Assembly (NCBI GenBank): GCA_007922195.1
Contig: ML681963.1
Span: 53,171,902 to 53,235,901 of the forward strand
Reading direction: 5' to 3'
From: Podocnemis expansa
Lineage: Eukaryota; Chordata; Testudines; Podocnemididae
Length of the DNA: 64,000 nucleotides
Shown here: in pieces, positions 26,001 to 39,405 of the stretch
Position numbering within the stretch: the stretch's first letter is position 1
Layout of the letters: each line of letters starts with the position of its first letter
Program-made: the position numbers and the translations under genes
Notes under the pieces: model-generated
Database searches by the model: none
Seen by the model: only the letters and a program-made list of their open reading frames with translations
What the model was told of the DNA's origin: nothing

Positions 26001-27593
26001 GAGGGTGAAGAGAAGAGATCATATTGATGAACGAACTCCTGGCCATAATTTTCAAACACGTTACCTCAAGTGCTCTTGAAAAATAAGAAGTACCCTGCTT
26101 AGGACTGTGTCTATTTTGAGTGCTATAATTACATTATCTTTTGAGATCTTGTTGTTATAGTCTGCATGGGCTTGCAAGCTAACCACTTCTCTCCAGCAAG
26201 CTCTGCACCCTGCACTAACCTGTTACATAACTCTAAACATAGATCATTAAATGCACAAGCTCCTCCGGCCCTGAAACAATCTCCTCCTTCATCTATTGTC
26301 GATGGATACCATATCTACTACAAGAAAATTACCACAGCTGAGCTGACCTATACAATTTCTTTGACGTAACAAATGCTGTTGCTTAAATTATTGTCTAATA
26401 GGGTTTACATGCCTATGTTCCCTGTTACATTTATGAAGCAAATTTCAAAATAGCAACACTCTGCAAGTTTTGGATAAGTCAGTGCTGTGACAGAATGCTT
26501 CTTTTTTTTTAATTGTGGCTGAGCAAGCTGCTATCTCCACGAAGGCTCAGATTTTCAAAGAAAAATAAGGAAACAATTTCATCAAGTGCAACACATAAAT
26601 CCTTTGGGCTTTTTGGGAAATGTCATTTTAAGGATTTGTAAACACTGCTCAATCTAAACTGGACTATGCAATCAAAGCCCATAAAGATATGATGCAGAAT
26701 CTCCTCTTTTCTTCATTGAGTATAAAACTAATGAAGCTAAAAATAAGTCTTTTGCTCACTTGTCTGACATGGAGGAAGGCTTCATTAACTGACACAATCT
26801 CTGGGGACGATCTGGGGGAATCATAAATTGCAGTGTGGGTGGATTTATGTGCTCATTTAAAATGGGGTTTGGGTGAATCCTTGTTAGTCAAGTCTTATTT
26901 ATAGGGAGTGAGGTCTGCACATCCACACCAGATATATTAGGCCTTCACTATACACATCAGATGCTGAGCATCAAATCTCAGTAAATCTGATTTTCATGCC
27001 ATGTAACTGTCTGAGCACAAACTCCATGGTCTCAGATTTTTAATCCAATTTCTCTTCCAAGTTCATTTTACTTCTGTTTTCTTGTGGAGTTGGGTAGATG
27101 GAAGTAGATCTGTTCCAAACTTTGCCCACAATGTCTTTTGTTTCAAGGTGTGTTACAAACACAACAAGGAAACCAAATTAAAAAGACTTTTAGTGAAATG
27201 GAGCTGATTTTTGAGCTTACATACACATATTTGGATGGAAATCAAGCAAAGCCCAGAAACTTGGTAGTCTCAGTCCATTTTCTGATTCAGTTCAAAATGA
27301 AATTCAATGATGAGCCCCAAATGAACCCAAAGAAAAGTTCTCACAAAACAATGCAAATTCAAAGTCATACAGAGTTGAACAGCAAGTATTACTGAATATA
27401 TACATAAATAAATGTGCTGTATTTTTATTGGTGGGAGTATCACAGTAATACCTAACCTAGACTCCATCTAAGATCAGGCTCCATTATGCTAGGTGGCGTA
27501 TAGTCACACCATAAGAGATAGCCTTAGGAAGCCTACCATATAAATTAATCGTGCAGACAAACCATGGGAAAAAATAAGTATACATTTTACTAA

Positions 27594-27623
27594 TGGCATA
27601 TGAGGCACTGGCATATGAGGCAC
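27594..27623. repeat. Exact 15-bp tandem duplication
   Basis: The word tggcatatgaggcac occurs at 27594-27608 and again at 27609-27623 with no spacer. Confidence 0.9.
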
Positions 27624-29054
27624 TGAGCATGAGCGTGACTGGAGGCCTGTTAACAGATTCACACTGGCCCTCCTCAAGCTAGTGTACTAAGAAATAGCCT
27701 TCTGGAGCAATGGCGGTGCTAATGCAGCTGGAGGGAGGCAACTCCACTCCACCCCCACAACTGAGCAACCTTTTGTTATATGTACAGCTCCTTTTCAAAA
27801 CCAATGATACTTTAGCTACAAAACCAGCCTTCCCGGCAAATGGCACTGTATGACTGCAAAGCATCACTAAAATTATTTTGCAGTATCCCAGAACCCCTGA
27901 AAAAAGGGGACAGACTAAAAAAGGAAACATTTATCTGACACTCCTGACTTTTTCATTATTATTAATCCTATTTATTACGGTAGTGTGTAAGGGCAAAAAA
28001 GAGCCAGGATCCATGGTGGTAGGTGCTGCATAAACACACAGTCCTGGCCCAAAGTGATAACTGTTGAAACAGATGAGAGAGGTGCAGGGTGGGGAAAGTG
28101 ATGGCGTCATTCAGAATGAACTAACCCAAAGTCAGAGCCTCAGAAAGTGAAAACCAAAACATTACCCCCAACCATGGTTTTTCATATCTCTACAGTTGCC
28201 TACTCACCGCAGAAATCCGCTAAGTGCAGTAACTGGCTTGCCTAAGGTATGAGAATGCCATAAAATAAGTTATATTGCAGCCTGTTGTGAATCAGAAACT
28301 GTGAATCAGAACACTTAACTTGGAAGAACTCAATTAGCATATAAGAGAATCTGTGATTTAAAAAAGAACAAAATAAAATGCCCAGCAAAATATACAAATT
28401 GAAACAAATTCTGTGTCAACAATGTCTGTGGGGGAGAAATCTACTCCTGGTTATACAAGTCACTTAATATGTGCAAGGAGAAAAAGGAAAATGAAGTGGA
28501 ATGAACATAAATGATATTATTAGTGGTAGTGTAACCAAAGTATTAGGAAAAATTGAGCAAATAAAAGAAATCCATCATTTAATCCACATTGTGCCAAAAC
28601 CAAGGACTTACAGGAAGATTGGATTGATATGAATTATTTGCAAGTAATACATGCCAATATGTTCAATGATCACAAGTGATTTTAGGTGCTTTAGCATGTC
28701 CCGCTGCCCAACTGGATGCTCCTCAAAAAGGGCTTGGAATTTCAGAAAACAGCTAAAAATCAAATCTCTTTAAAATTTGCTTCAGATAATGCTCCGAAAA
28801 GTTCAGATACCCAAAATCACAAGACCTGGTTAAAAACTCTTCATCGACTCTTCCCTTCTGTTACTCCCCCAATAAAAACAACATTTTTATTTAATTAAAA
28901 AGTTAACACAAAGTGCTACTGAAGTGAATTTTGGGGAGTTCTATCTCCATGACAAAAATATGAAAACCATAATCCTAGCCTTTGCAAATGGAAACTTCAT
29001 ATCCTCAACCCCATTTAAGTTACCCCACCTGGGAGTAACATAGATTTGCCTTAA

Positions 29055-29245
29055 CACACAGGCTTGGGAGTCATGACTCCATTGTTACATTCCCAGATTT
29101 GCCACTGATCTGCTAAAAACAACATATCTCATTTTCCTGTCTGTCAAATGGCAATATTAATCACAAATAACTCATCAGGCTTTAAGGAGACAATGTCTGA
29201 GAAACACTTTGCAACCCCTGGATGGGAGCATTATTTTTATGATGA
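29055..29245 (+). repeat. MIR-like SINE
   Basis: 'gcttgggagtcatgactcc', 'tttgccactgatctgc', 'cattttcctgtctgtcaaat', 'ggcaatattaatcacaaat' and 'gagaaacactttgcaacccc' give nearly the full core and tail order. Confidence 0.6.
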
Positions 29246-31434
29246 CCATGTGAATTGTAGAGAGACCTCTTCCGATCCAGCACCAGTTCTATACAACATA
29301 GGGTGACTATATATCCAGCAGTATACCCAGCAAGCTACCTGACTCTGCTTTCAATTGCTAGGCATTTTATGGAAAGACTAATGAATTAAGAAGCATTACT
29401 AGAAACATACAAGCTATTCTCAGGGACCCTAAAACAAGTAAATGGTCCAGTGATGCAAAAACAGCATAAGTGAAATAGGCGACTTTCCATAATGTGGTAT
29501 CTGGAGAAGAGTGAGCATTGAAGGATTTGTGAGTCTTCATGTGCGTCAGGAAAGGTTAAGTGGTCTGAGGTGGAAGATTTAGCGGGGAGATCTGGGGTCA
29601 GACTGCAATAACTGTACACACTAATCAGAAGAACCAGGCAACTCCATGTCATAATTAGCATGTATTCAATTAAGTGCATACAATGTGCAAAGCAAAAAGG
29701 TCTTTTTTATTATGTGTGGGGCTATTTTCTTTTCCACAGCAACAAAATGTCAGTTTCAAAAGATTCTGACAGCTTGTACCATCTAGCAGGCATGACAGAA
29801 TGGTTAATTATATTTCTTGCCAGGAGAATATGCACTGTGCAATCAATAATGTCAAAAGAGAATATTATTCCCTTTAGGGCAGCGCAAATGTTGAGGTTGG
29901 GGCCTTCTCTTTTCTTAAATGCACTGATTCAGCTACATTCAGTATATATATTTTTTAAATCATTCTGATCAACAATTTAAAGTAGTTTAGGGTGTCAATT
30001 TAACTTTCTGCGTCTATTTTTTTCTCTCCATTTCTACTTAATGGCTTTATAATGGTTTCATTTACAACCATTTTCCATCCTAAAAGCGCCTTTATTTTTG
30101 ATTTGCCCAAATTACCCTGCATTTCCCTCTCTGACACCTGGAATGTCACTGAAATGGTGGTTGCCTGTTTAATAAACAGCCAGTTGGCCCGGCTGTTCAA
30201 ATAAAATAAGCATCAGTGACTTGACAAAGACTTCACTATAAAATAGTTGTGGCATGCAACCACAACAGAAGTTAAGCCTAATACAGTACTTGGCACTACA
30301 TACCCTCCAGGCCTCGATTCACACCCAACTTACAAGACGCACAGACTATGACTATACTCATCATGCTTCCAGCCTACCAACATTACCTCCTCCTACACCA
30401 ATCGTTCACCACTAGTGTTGGGAGATGGCTATTTGGTAAAAGAAAATGGGGTGCAGAAAGGAGGGTTGGAGCACAGACCATCATGGAAGTAACAATGGGG
30501 GCCACTTGTAAAGTCACAGTGATATAGAGAGAACTGTGCATCCTCCTGCTCCAAAATCACAACCCCTGCCACCAGACCTACAGAAGAATCAGCAGCAGCT
30601 GTAACAAATCTATGACACACACCATTTCACAGCTCAGATTGCATCCAGTAGGGGCAGTGGTACATATATTTATGAATAATTATGACACTGCAAACCCTAT
30701 GAAAATCTGTTCTACAGGCATTTCATGGACTCTGTTCCTGTTTCAATGCAAAAGGTCAGTCCAGCTCCTCACCATACAACTTTTTACTAATTATTTCCTA
30801 CTCCTGTCCCAGTAATTCTGACGACTAAGGTCTTTTCTGTTGCTGGTGCATGCATGTCTTTGGCTTAGGAATCAGAGCCCTCCTGCATTTTATTTAGATT
30901 ATATCCATCATGCTCAATCCACTTCTGAAAACAGCAAGACAATTGCTAGGGACATGACATTTGCCCATAAGCCACACCAACATCAGAACTGCCAGGAACT
31001 GGATACTCATCAAAGCAGCACTTAGTTATTTGCCAGCCCTATGTATTACTGAGACACAAGCTCATATCTGACTTTTGTGTCATGACAGATAACCAAGTCA
31101 TGCTAACTTCCTAGCAATGCAAAGGAAGTAGACTGAAGAGAGGACTACTACACCAAGTTTGGTATCCTAAGTAACTACACTCCCTTCATCAACACCTAAC
31201 AATAGAGGCCCACATTCAAATTCTACCTTAAACTTCATACACCCACGCCCCCCAAAAAAGAAAAAACTTCCAACCAGCACACAACGGGCTGGGAGGCAGC
31301 ATTTTTACTTGCTTTTTCACACTGCACAGAATAAGTGAACTACATGGAGGCTAGGTGAGGAGTTTCAAGGTGTAGCAAGTAACCTGGGAAAAGGAATGAA
31401 AAGAATAATGAATACAAGAAATTAAGTCCCCAAA

Positions 31435-31570
31435 CAGCCATGCACTTAAGTACAAGCCTCACTTCAACCACGTGAACAACCCCATTAAAATCATTCTTCA
31501 CTAAGTCAAAGCCAATGAGACTGCCTATGCATTTAAAGTGCAGCATGTGCTCAAGCATTTGCTGACTGGG
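31435..31570. repeat. Foldback repeat of the 'acttaagcacatgcttaa' type
   Basis: 'gcacttaagtacaagcctca' near the left end and 'gcatgtgctcaagcattt' near the right end are degraded reverse complements about the centre 'gtcaaagccaatgaga'. Same family as 20340-20435. Confidence 0.55.
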
Positions 31571-33889
31571 GGACAGAGGAAGGGAGGGAGGCAGGCAGAC
31601 GACTTTCTGGGTATCCTAGTACCTGGAAGAAAGCCTAAAGGACATGGTGAGTGATATAAACAGCACAACAGAAATCCCTGAAAGAGCAGGCAATGGGCAA
31701 TTAAGACAAGACATTAAAATTCCTTTCCCCCAGAGGATCCAGAGCATTTCAGGAACAGAACAGAGAGAAGCCAAGTGGTACCCAAAGTCAAAGCTCTGTA
31801 CAGACACGCAAGATTATTTCTTTCCGGGATGACATAAAAGCAAAGCAAAGGGGATATATCAACTGGCAGCCCATACCATCCGTATCTGCCCACTTCTGCT
31901 GAGAAAAGCGCAGCTGAAAAACCACAAAAAGGCCTTCCTTGGGAGACAGGTGGGAAATGATATTTTAATGCAATGTTTAATCATCCCTTCCCAAGGCAGA
32001 AGCAGGGCAGGACCCAAGTTGTTTTGGTTTTTTTTTAAACTTATAGCCCAATGTCAACAAAAAGAACAGTGCCTCAGACCTTGGCTCAGAGGGCTTGACA
32101 CAGCACCAGTGAAGTCAGTAGGGACTTAGCAATCAGCCCCACCAGTCTCAGGATTACATCCACAACATGCTTTGCCCTCAATCTTCTGCTCAACCAAGAG
32201 GCAAGCCTTATGGTTCCCATTTGCTTCCTTCCCACACTGCTGCCTCAGTGCCTTTCTCCACACTGCCACCTTTGTGCAGGATGCTTCCCAATCACAACTC
32301 ACCAAGTTGCCACCTTCTCCAAAAGGGCCCTTACTAATTAGCACTGCAATAACACCAAAAGGATTCCAGTGAGAAGGAAAGTACTTGCAGTTGCTCTACA
32401 AATAATTAGTAAAAAGACCATCCCTGCTGCAAAGCCTTTACAATCTCAGAAACAATAGGCAGACTAAACAAACTTAGGGGGAAGGCAAAAGGAAGGGGAA
32501 GACAAGATCACAGTAAAATTCTCTCACACAAAGTGCCTCAATGATGGCTTGCAACCTATGCAGACATTTTTCCATGATGCCCACCATACAAACACATTAA
32601 AAAGACACGGATACCCCAGACAGCTCACAATCTAAGACCATGCTGAGACACAATAAGTGAATAAACAGGTACAAGTGTCAGTGAAGATGTGCATGTTTGT
32701 ATAAATTAGCAGTTCCAAAGGTCTCAGGAGTCTGCCAGCCTAGCCAGTGTCAGATGGGGTGATCTGACGCCATCACAGAAGGAAATCTTAAAGAGGGATT
32801 TTATACAGAATAAGGAGGTGGGGTAGATTAATTTGGGTGTGTATCTTGACCCACTGATAGTCAAGGGGTTGCTTAAAGAAAGGGTTCTTGTAGATGAGTG
32901 AAGCCAATGAGAGATGCAGATAGTCAAGGCTAATCTCTTTCATTACATCGATTTATGTTTCAGCAGTGTACAGCCAGAAAAATGTACACCACAAATGTGT
33001 TATGCAAGGTGGGAGAAAAAAGACGATACTCATGCAATTCTAATCAGCAGCCAGTAGGCAATGGCTCAACAGGACAGGTTTTATTTCAGAATAACATTCT
33101 GCTCCTCATGTACATGGCAAATTTCCGTGATACACAGGCGTTTGGGCGATTAGAAGCAAAATTGAGAAATATGTGTTTACTCGGTTTCGGAGCTTGATAG
33201 AAAGTGAACGCACAGGCCATTAACTGCAGCAGTATGATTAAGACAGAAGAATGCTATCTAGCAGCGATAAACAGAGGTTGATAACATGTATAAATATGTA
33301 TAGACAGTACAAATCTGCACAAGAAATGAGGATTTCGCCTACTACAACGGGCTTGCTCCATAAATATTTGACTGGTGTGGGAGTATCTCCATTTTCAAAA
33401 CAATTCCCCTCTCTCTGTTGTGTCGGCCACAGTAAATATGTTTGTGCACAAGAAAGAGATAGGAGCAAAATATGGTTGTTGTGTGTCTGTCTGACAAGAA
33501 GGCATCTCTTCTGCGTGGTGTTCTAGGGATAAACTGGCTCCCAAGATACCTCCTATTGACTTCAGGGAGGTCAGGCTTTCACCCCTGGATTTGAAAACCA
33601 GACAGGACTGCTGTCATAACTTAATCTGAGCTCTGCATACTAGAATTTCACCTATGAATTCCAGCACTGGAGAAAAATCACTCTTCCCTGCCTAACAAGT
33701 GAACACTATAATGTCCTAAGAACTTGTGCTTCAAAAGAGAATTCTGTGACATATATGCTTCAGATCTATATGCTTTTTTGGGGGGGGGTCTTAAATCCAA
33801 AGGCTATTCTGGTGATGAGATCCAATTTCTTTGATACCTGGAAAGAAATTGAACTAAACTACCGGGGGGGGGTTAATAGAGCTATAAGT

Positions 33890-34688
33890 AATAGTCAATA
33901 TGTATTTGTTGATAAATCATAGCAAACCAATGTAACGTCCCTCTTTGACACAGTTACTGACCTAGAGAAAAGGGGGATGCTGCAAACATGATAGAGCTTG
34001 ATTATTTTAGTAAGGGTTTCAACACAGTCCCACACTTTTCTCATTAGCAAACTAAAGAAATGAAAACTAGATGAAATTACTATAAAATTGGTACACAACT
34101 GGTTGAGAAAGACTGTTCTCAAAAAGTAGTTATCAATGTCTCATTGGTAAACTTGTGGGGGCAGGGGTGAAGGAAGACATGAGCTCCTGGACGTTTATGT
34201 CCTGAGTCTGGTTCTTCAACATTTCCATTGCTTAAACAATGGAATGGAGAGTATGCTGATAAAATCTGTGGGTGATACTAAGATGTCAGGGGTGGCTAGC
34301 TCTTTGGAAGACAGGACTAGAATTCAAAATGAACATGACAAATTAGTCTGAAATCAACAAGATAAAATTCAATAAAAGACTACTTTGAAGTACTCAGTTT
34401 AGGAAAGGAAAAAAAAAAATCAAATGCACAGCTACAAAATAGGAGATAACTGACTAAGTGGTAGTCCTGCTGAAAAGGCGTTATAGTGGAACAGAAATTG
34501 AACATGAGTCAACTATGTGATACAACTGCAAAAAATGCTAATATTCTGGGGTATGTTACCAGGAGTATCATACGTAACTATCCTGATCTACAGGGCATTG
34601 GTAAGGCCTCAGGCTGGAGTGTTTTTTCCACTTCTGGGTACCACACTTTAGGAAAGACATGGATAAGTTGTAACATCCAAAGGAAAGC
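33890..34688 (+). mobile_element. CR1 LINE, 5' portion of an interrupted copy (end of ORF2 plus 3' UTR)
   Basis: The longest CR1 piece here. It reaches into the reverse transcriptase domain: at 33991-34035 the frame reads IELDYFSKGFNTVPH, a decayed LDFSKAFDTVPH motif with an inserted codon and Asn for the catalytic-position Asp. At 34265-34282 it reads SVGDTK in place of FADDTK, so the active site is dead. 'gaattcaaaatgaacatgac', 'aatcaacaagataaaattca', 'aattgaacatgagtcaacta' and 'accacactttaggaaagac' follow the 3' part. It continues at 35436 after an insertion. Confidence 0.9.
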
Positions 34689-35435
34689 GTGAAGGGGGGG
34701 GTTGCCTCACACTGAAGAGTTCAGTCCTGCCGAGCATAAAAGGGAGCACCCCAGCTCATTCAAGGCTGACCAGTGAAGGAGAAGGATGTGCACTGGAGGC
34801 CCTAAGATGGGAGCTGCATCAGCCTCAGACAATGGCAGTCAGGGACCCAAAGAACCTCACCAGAGAATGGCTAGTCTTTGTCAACCTCCCAGAGCCAGTG
34901 ACATAAGAAACTGCCTGTGCCAACAGACCTCCCCCACTCCTCCTAGGGATACAGACAGTGACTGCACCAAGAGGGAAACCGGGATGACCTGGAGACAATC
35001 CTAGAAATACCAGGCAAGAACTAGTCCATGGGGTTCAAATGGCGTAGCAGAGGAAACATGGGGCAAAAATCAGCATGCTTCATGCAGATCCCCAGTGACT
35101 AGGCTGGACACCCCCCCCGGCACCACCACAGAACTGGGCTGGGGCTCAGTGGAGCAGGGAGGGCCTAGGCCCCAGTACAAAAGGTGCTACAGGTCACTAG
35201 CAGATGCTCCTTCATACTGACTGGCTGCCAGGCCATGCTGCCCTGAACCCAGGACTTATTACAGACTTTGACAACTAGGCAAGGCTGCTCTGATCCATAG
35301 GACAGCTAACTGGGACAAGCTGGAGCAACGTCAGCTCATGAAAACCCAATGGAACTAACCAAAGCCATTGAGATGCCCATTTCTCCCTGAGCCCAATGCT
35401 TCCCCCCAGGGGAAATGGGATGTGCTTGCATCACA
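34689..35435. mobile_element. Unclassified insertion (about 745 bp) within the CR1 copy
   Basis: The CR1 text breaks off after 'aaaggaaagc' and resumes at 'cagagagtaacaaaaat', words that overlap in the intact family, so the edges look like a diverged target duplication of roughly 8 to 10 bp. The insert is GC-richer than its surroundings and contains 'gagcataaaaggg' (TATA-like) near its left end. No coding frame or clear terminal repeats are seen. An LTR-type or DNA-type element is possible; I cannot decide. Confidence 0.6.
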
Positions 35436-35765
35436 ACAGAGAGTAACAAAAATAGTCTGAAAACCCAACCTATGAGGAAAGGTTAAAAAAAATTGGCATG
35501 TGTGCTCTTGGGAAAAAAGACTGATGAAGACCTGGCAGCAGTTTTCAAACACGTTAAGGGCTGTTGTGAATGGGACTGTGATCAACTGTTCTTCATGTAC
35601 ACCGATGGAAGGGCAAGAATAATGGGTTTAATCTTTAGCAGGGGAGATCTACATTAAATATTAGGAAAACTTTTTAACTAGAAAGAGAGTTGTGCTGTTG
35701 GAACAGGCATCCAAGAGAGGCCTGGTGATTTGGTGGATGTGATGAATCCTGTCATATGGTTACAG
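35436..35765 (+). mobile_element. CR1 LINE, 3' portion of the interrupted copy
   Basis: 'aacctatgaggaaaggttaa', 'gcagttttcaaacacgttaa', 'gggctgttgtgaatgggact', 'gatcaactgttcttcatgt', 'aatattaggaaaac' and 'gttggaacaggcatccaag' continue the CR1 tail begun at 33890. It stops before the family's terminal octamer repeats. Confidence 0.9.
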
Positions 35766-36934
35766 GCGTGAATGGGGAGAAGATAATTATATGTGAAATC
35801 ATGATGAGAGTGGTTGTTAGATCATGTCTGAGCAGAGTTCATCTAAGTCAAGTTGGCTGATGTGCTACATCACTTTGCACTTTTTAATGAAGAACTGAAG
35901 TCAAGCAAAGATGCATCTCCAGTGCTCTACAAGACAGAAGGGCCTAATTCATTCGCTTATAGGACACTTTTAAGCCAATTACTTCTTTCAGCTGAAAAGG
36001 TAAAATTCAGATCTCCAGTTTACAAGGCCCAGTCTAGGGGATCCCATTCATATGGGTCTTCTTTTTGCCATGTATCTGACCCTTTTCCATGTGAGTTCCA
36101 AAAGAGAAAAACACACTCAAAAGTGAGCCCAAGTACAGATTGTTACACCACCTGTCTGGTGAGGAACCCAGTAAGATTTATCCACATCTCTCACACAAGT
36201 CAGGATCTTGCACTGGGATTTAGGTATCAGTTCTGGAGAGACTATGTTGGATTTCTGAAGCCTTGGTTAGAACAACCCCCAAAGATAAAGCTCAGTATTC
36301 TGCTGTCAGTCACTGCACACTGTAATCCTTAATGTTAGATCAGCACAGAGGCTGGCAGAACAGATCCTTCAGAGGAAAATGATGTGCCAACAGCTATAGG
36401 TATCACATATGGATATTGCTGGAAACCTAATGTCATTGTCCCCTAGGACTTGACAGTGACCCTGCTGCTGAAAAGCTGTGTCTCTGTGATCCAGAAACAA
36501 TGGAAATTTTCCACTCAATCACAGTTCGCTAATCAGCATGAGACAGAACCTGGCTTGGAGAGTATGGAACTGCAGCAAAAATCTAATCCTTGCCATAAAG
36601 CTGAGTGCCTGGATCCACTGTGACTTAACCACCAGCAAAAGATAAGTCTATCCTTAAATGAGAAGAATTGAACTAACCCTGCCCCCAATACAAAACAAAC
36701 TCTTGGACCTTCTCAAAGAGCTGGGCTCATTTTTCTTTTGATGTTGCTGTGAATTTATTGCTAGCAGAAGATACGTGAAGGACCGCCCTGGGAAGTGAAG
36801 GTCTTCCTTCTAGCCACAGAAGTGGTACACCATAGGCAGCAGCTTGGGAGACAAATACACTAGTCAGGGAGGTAATATAAAACCCAATCAAGCCCTTTGA
36901 AAGGGTTATCAAACTTTATGTTTCCAGGTTAAAG

Positions 36935-37088
36935 CTAATCACTATCTATCAAAAATGAGGGTGAGAATTAGATTTTCCCACATCTCCCCACTACAGGATT
37001 CTTTAACACTCCCTTTATACTTCTGGTGTTTGTCACTGTTAGAGACAGGACACTGAATGAACCCTGAGTCAGTCTAGCAATTCTTTCA
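36935..37088 (+). mobile_element. CR1 LINE 3' end fragment
   Basis: 'ccactacaggattcttt', 'acttctggtgtttgtcactg', 'ttagagacaggacactgaat' and 'gaaccctgagtcagtc' match the 'catctggtactggccactgtcggagacagg' tail of CR1 in order. Confidence 0.8.
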
Positions 37089-37559
37089 TTCTTAGCTTCT
37101 GTTCATCCCAAACCTCTTGTCTCAAGTTCCACTTTATTGCCACAATAGGATTCAAAATGCGCAAAAGCAACTCATAACAGTCTGATGATCTCTGAAGCTT
37201 CTTGCCCAGGCCACCTGCAGTTAATTGAAAAACAAAAAACAAAAAAACCCATACCTTTTTGTGTCTTAATTCAGCTCAGACTCTTCATAGCCACAGACAG
37301 CAACTATGATGAACTAGAAAGTGCTGTCTATCTTCCCAGAGCAGAGGCAGAAATTAGACTAAGAAAATCAACATGATCTACAAGAAAAATAAAAAATCAA
37401 TCTCATCTCTGCCTATTTGGGTACATCCAGGAGTGCTGCACTGCTGAAGTGGATTTTCCACTGCCCTTCACACTGACAGCCATTTACACCTGTGCAGAGT
37501 GGACAGAAAATACTAGTGAATTATACCTGTAGCACGGTGGACCATCATGAGACAGGCCC

Positions 37560-37765
37560 TAGACTGAGTCAAAAGAGCTAGGTTCCATTTCTGTTCTGCC
37601 ACTGATCTCCCATTTGCAAGTTATTTCCTCCTTCATACTCCCTTCATCCTTTATTTGTCTTGTCTATGCAAACAACAGACTTCTGGGGGCTTGTGATCTC
37701 TCTCACTATGCAGCTGTACATTGTCTAGCAGAAAGAAGCCTGATCTCAGCTGGAGCCTCTATGTG
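37560..37765 (+). repeat. MIR-like SINE
   Basis: 'aagagctaggttccatttct', 'gttctgccactgatctccc', 'tttgcaagttatttcc' and, at the end, 'tctcagctggagcctctatg' (the same tail as at 10183). The middle is diverged. Confidence 0.5.
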
Positions 37766-37985
37766 CTGGTCTACCAACAACAACATAGAATGGCAGAATT
37801 TTATACTTCTAAAATATAAATAAATATAACAAGATGCCGACCAAAGGGGGGGAAAAAAATCAGACCAGCCACATGCCATGTGTCAGATGATCCCATTTAT
37901 TTCAACATAATATATAGGCGCAGCAGAAAACTGGCCGCTGGAGGAAAGGGTAGAAGAGGAATCCACACCCCCAACTCTCCATTTC

Positions 37986-38095
37986 AATCAATCAAATCAT
38001 AGGGCTGGAAGGGACCTCGTGAGATCATCGAGTCCAACCCCCGGGGAATTGAACCCAGGACCTTCTGCATGTCACTAGCACAACCTTTTTTCCCC
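37986..38095 (-). mobile_element. CR1 LINE extreme 3' end
   Basis: On the plus strand 'atcatagggctggaaggga', 'cctcgtgagatcatcgagtc' and 'caacccccggggaattgaac' is the reverse complement of the CR1 3' terminus, well conserved, preceded by 'aatcaatcaaatcatag' (the terminal repeat). Confidence 0.9.
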
Positions 38096-38440
38096 TCCAA
38101 AAGACATAAAACTGAAACCAGGGAATTCCATTTATTCTTTTCCTAAATGAAAAAATGTTTGCAGTTGCTCTCCCCAAACAATGAATACTAATTCTGAGTA
38201 GTCAATTGAGAAAGTTCACCACCCTCCACAATGCAGCAGGAGTGATGAATTTAAGTCAATGGGCATTGAAGAATTGTCAATTTTCTATTTCGTATCTCTA
38301 GTAATATCATTCCACAATGTCATTGATCTAGTATGGTTGTATCACTTCTTGTAGACAGTCATTAATTCTGATGAAAGGGAAATACACTGATTGAAGAGGT
38401 GCCCAGATTCAGAAACTTTGAAGGTCATGCCTTTGAATCA

Positions 38441-38732
38441 GCCCTAGTCTACACTCATTGCACTTTACAGCAGCAGTCAATGGGAGATAAGCAAGGTACA
38501 TAAAATACCATGTATCTCTTGTCGCCTTACTAACTCCCACTTACCTCCCCATACATGCTGCATTAAGATGACTGGAAATGCTGTGCAATCGACTTAGTGC
38601 TACTCCAGTTACGGGACTGGAGTTACAGCACCAAGATGTAGATCGACTGAGCAAGTCTTGACATACAATTCAACTGAACCCAGAAGAGCACACTGATGGT
38701 GGCAATTTGCTGCCGTCAGTATAGACATACCC
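38441..38732. mobile_element. MITE with GTCTAYACT ends and 3-bp TSD
   Basis: The left end GCCCTAGTCTACACT pairs with a right end whose reverse complement is GGGTATGTCTATACT. The trinucleotide tca precedes (38438-38440) and follows (38733-38735). The interior contains 'ctccagttacgggactggag', an inverted repeat, and 'gtagatcgactgag'. 292 bp, non-coding. Confidence 0.75.
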
Positions 38733-38974
38733 TCAGATGCAAAAACTGCACTGTCCCAAAAATTAACTGAATTCAGAAGGTTTTCCCTCCCCCGTCCTTC
38801 CCACATATACTCCCTTACATACACCCATTTTGTGATTTCAGGAAATCAAGTAAAGGGCTCATAGTTGCAAATTATCTCTATCTTGCACCTTTTGTTACAC
38901 ATTTTTATACCACAGCAAATAATTCTCTTTTTTACTTTCTCTCTAAGCACTTTGTAAACCACAGTTATGTCCCA

Positions 38975-39135
38975 CCAAACTTAAGCCCCTCTAAGTATTA
39001 CAAGAGGCATTTTATAGATGGGAAGACAGAGATTTAGTGACTTCTCCGAGGCTAGAGAAGAAATCTGTTCCTGAGGCAGGCACAGAACTTGGGACTTCTG
39101 AGCTATCCTACTGGGCAGAAGACTTTAAGGATTGT
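38975..39135 (+). repeat. L2/CORE-like fragment
   Basis: 'ggcattttatagatgggaag', 'acagagatttagtgacttct' and 'ccgaggctagagaagaaatc' keep the usual order for this family. Confidence 0.55.
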
Positions 39136-39224
39136 CCTTCATGGCAAGTTCCCATACTATTAAAATCAAAGAACTGTTGCTATGGATTCCAATAGGAGCA
39201 GGATTAAATTCTTAGCAACTTCCT

Positions 39225-39405
39225 CTGTCTGTGGTAGCTAGAACACAAATCTGTGACTCAGAAGACATGGGTTCTGTTCTCAGTTGCCAAATGACTCACT
39301 ATGCCGCCTTTAGCGAGTCACAGCCTCTCTGTGCCACATTCCCTCTCCATCAGTGGAGAAGATGCAGTATTCTAGGCTTCTCCTCTTACATAAAGGTTTC
39401 CAAAA
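39225..39405 (+). repeat. MIR-like SINE fragment
   Basis: 'gactcagaagacatgggttc', 'tgttctcagttgccaaatga', 'ctcactatgccgcctttagc' and 'gagtcacagcctctctgtgc' match the MIR core. Confidence 0.6.

Noticed and set aside
35853..36332. 159-codon open frame downstream of the CR1 copy
   Set aside because: No family resemblance and no splice or promoter context; fits chance length in 64 kb.
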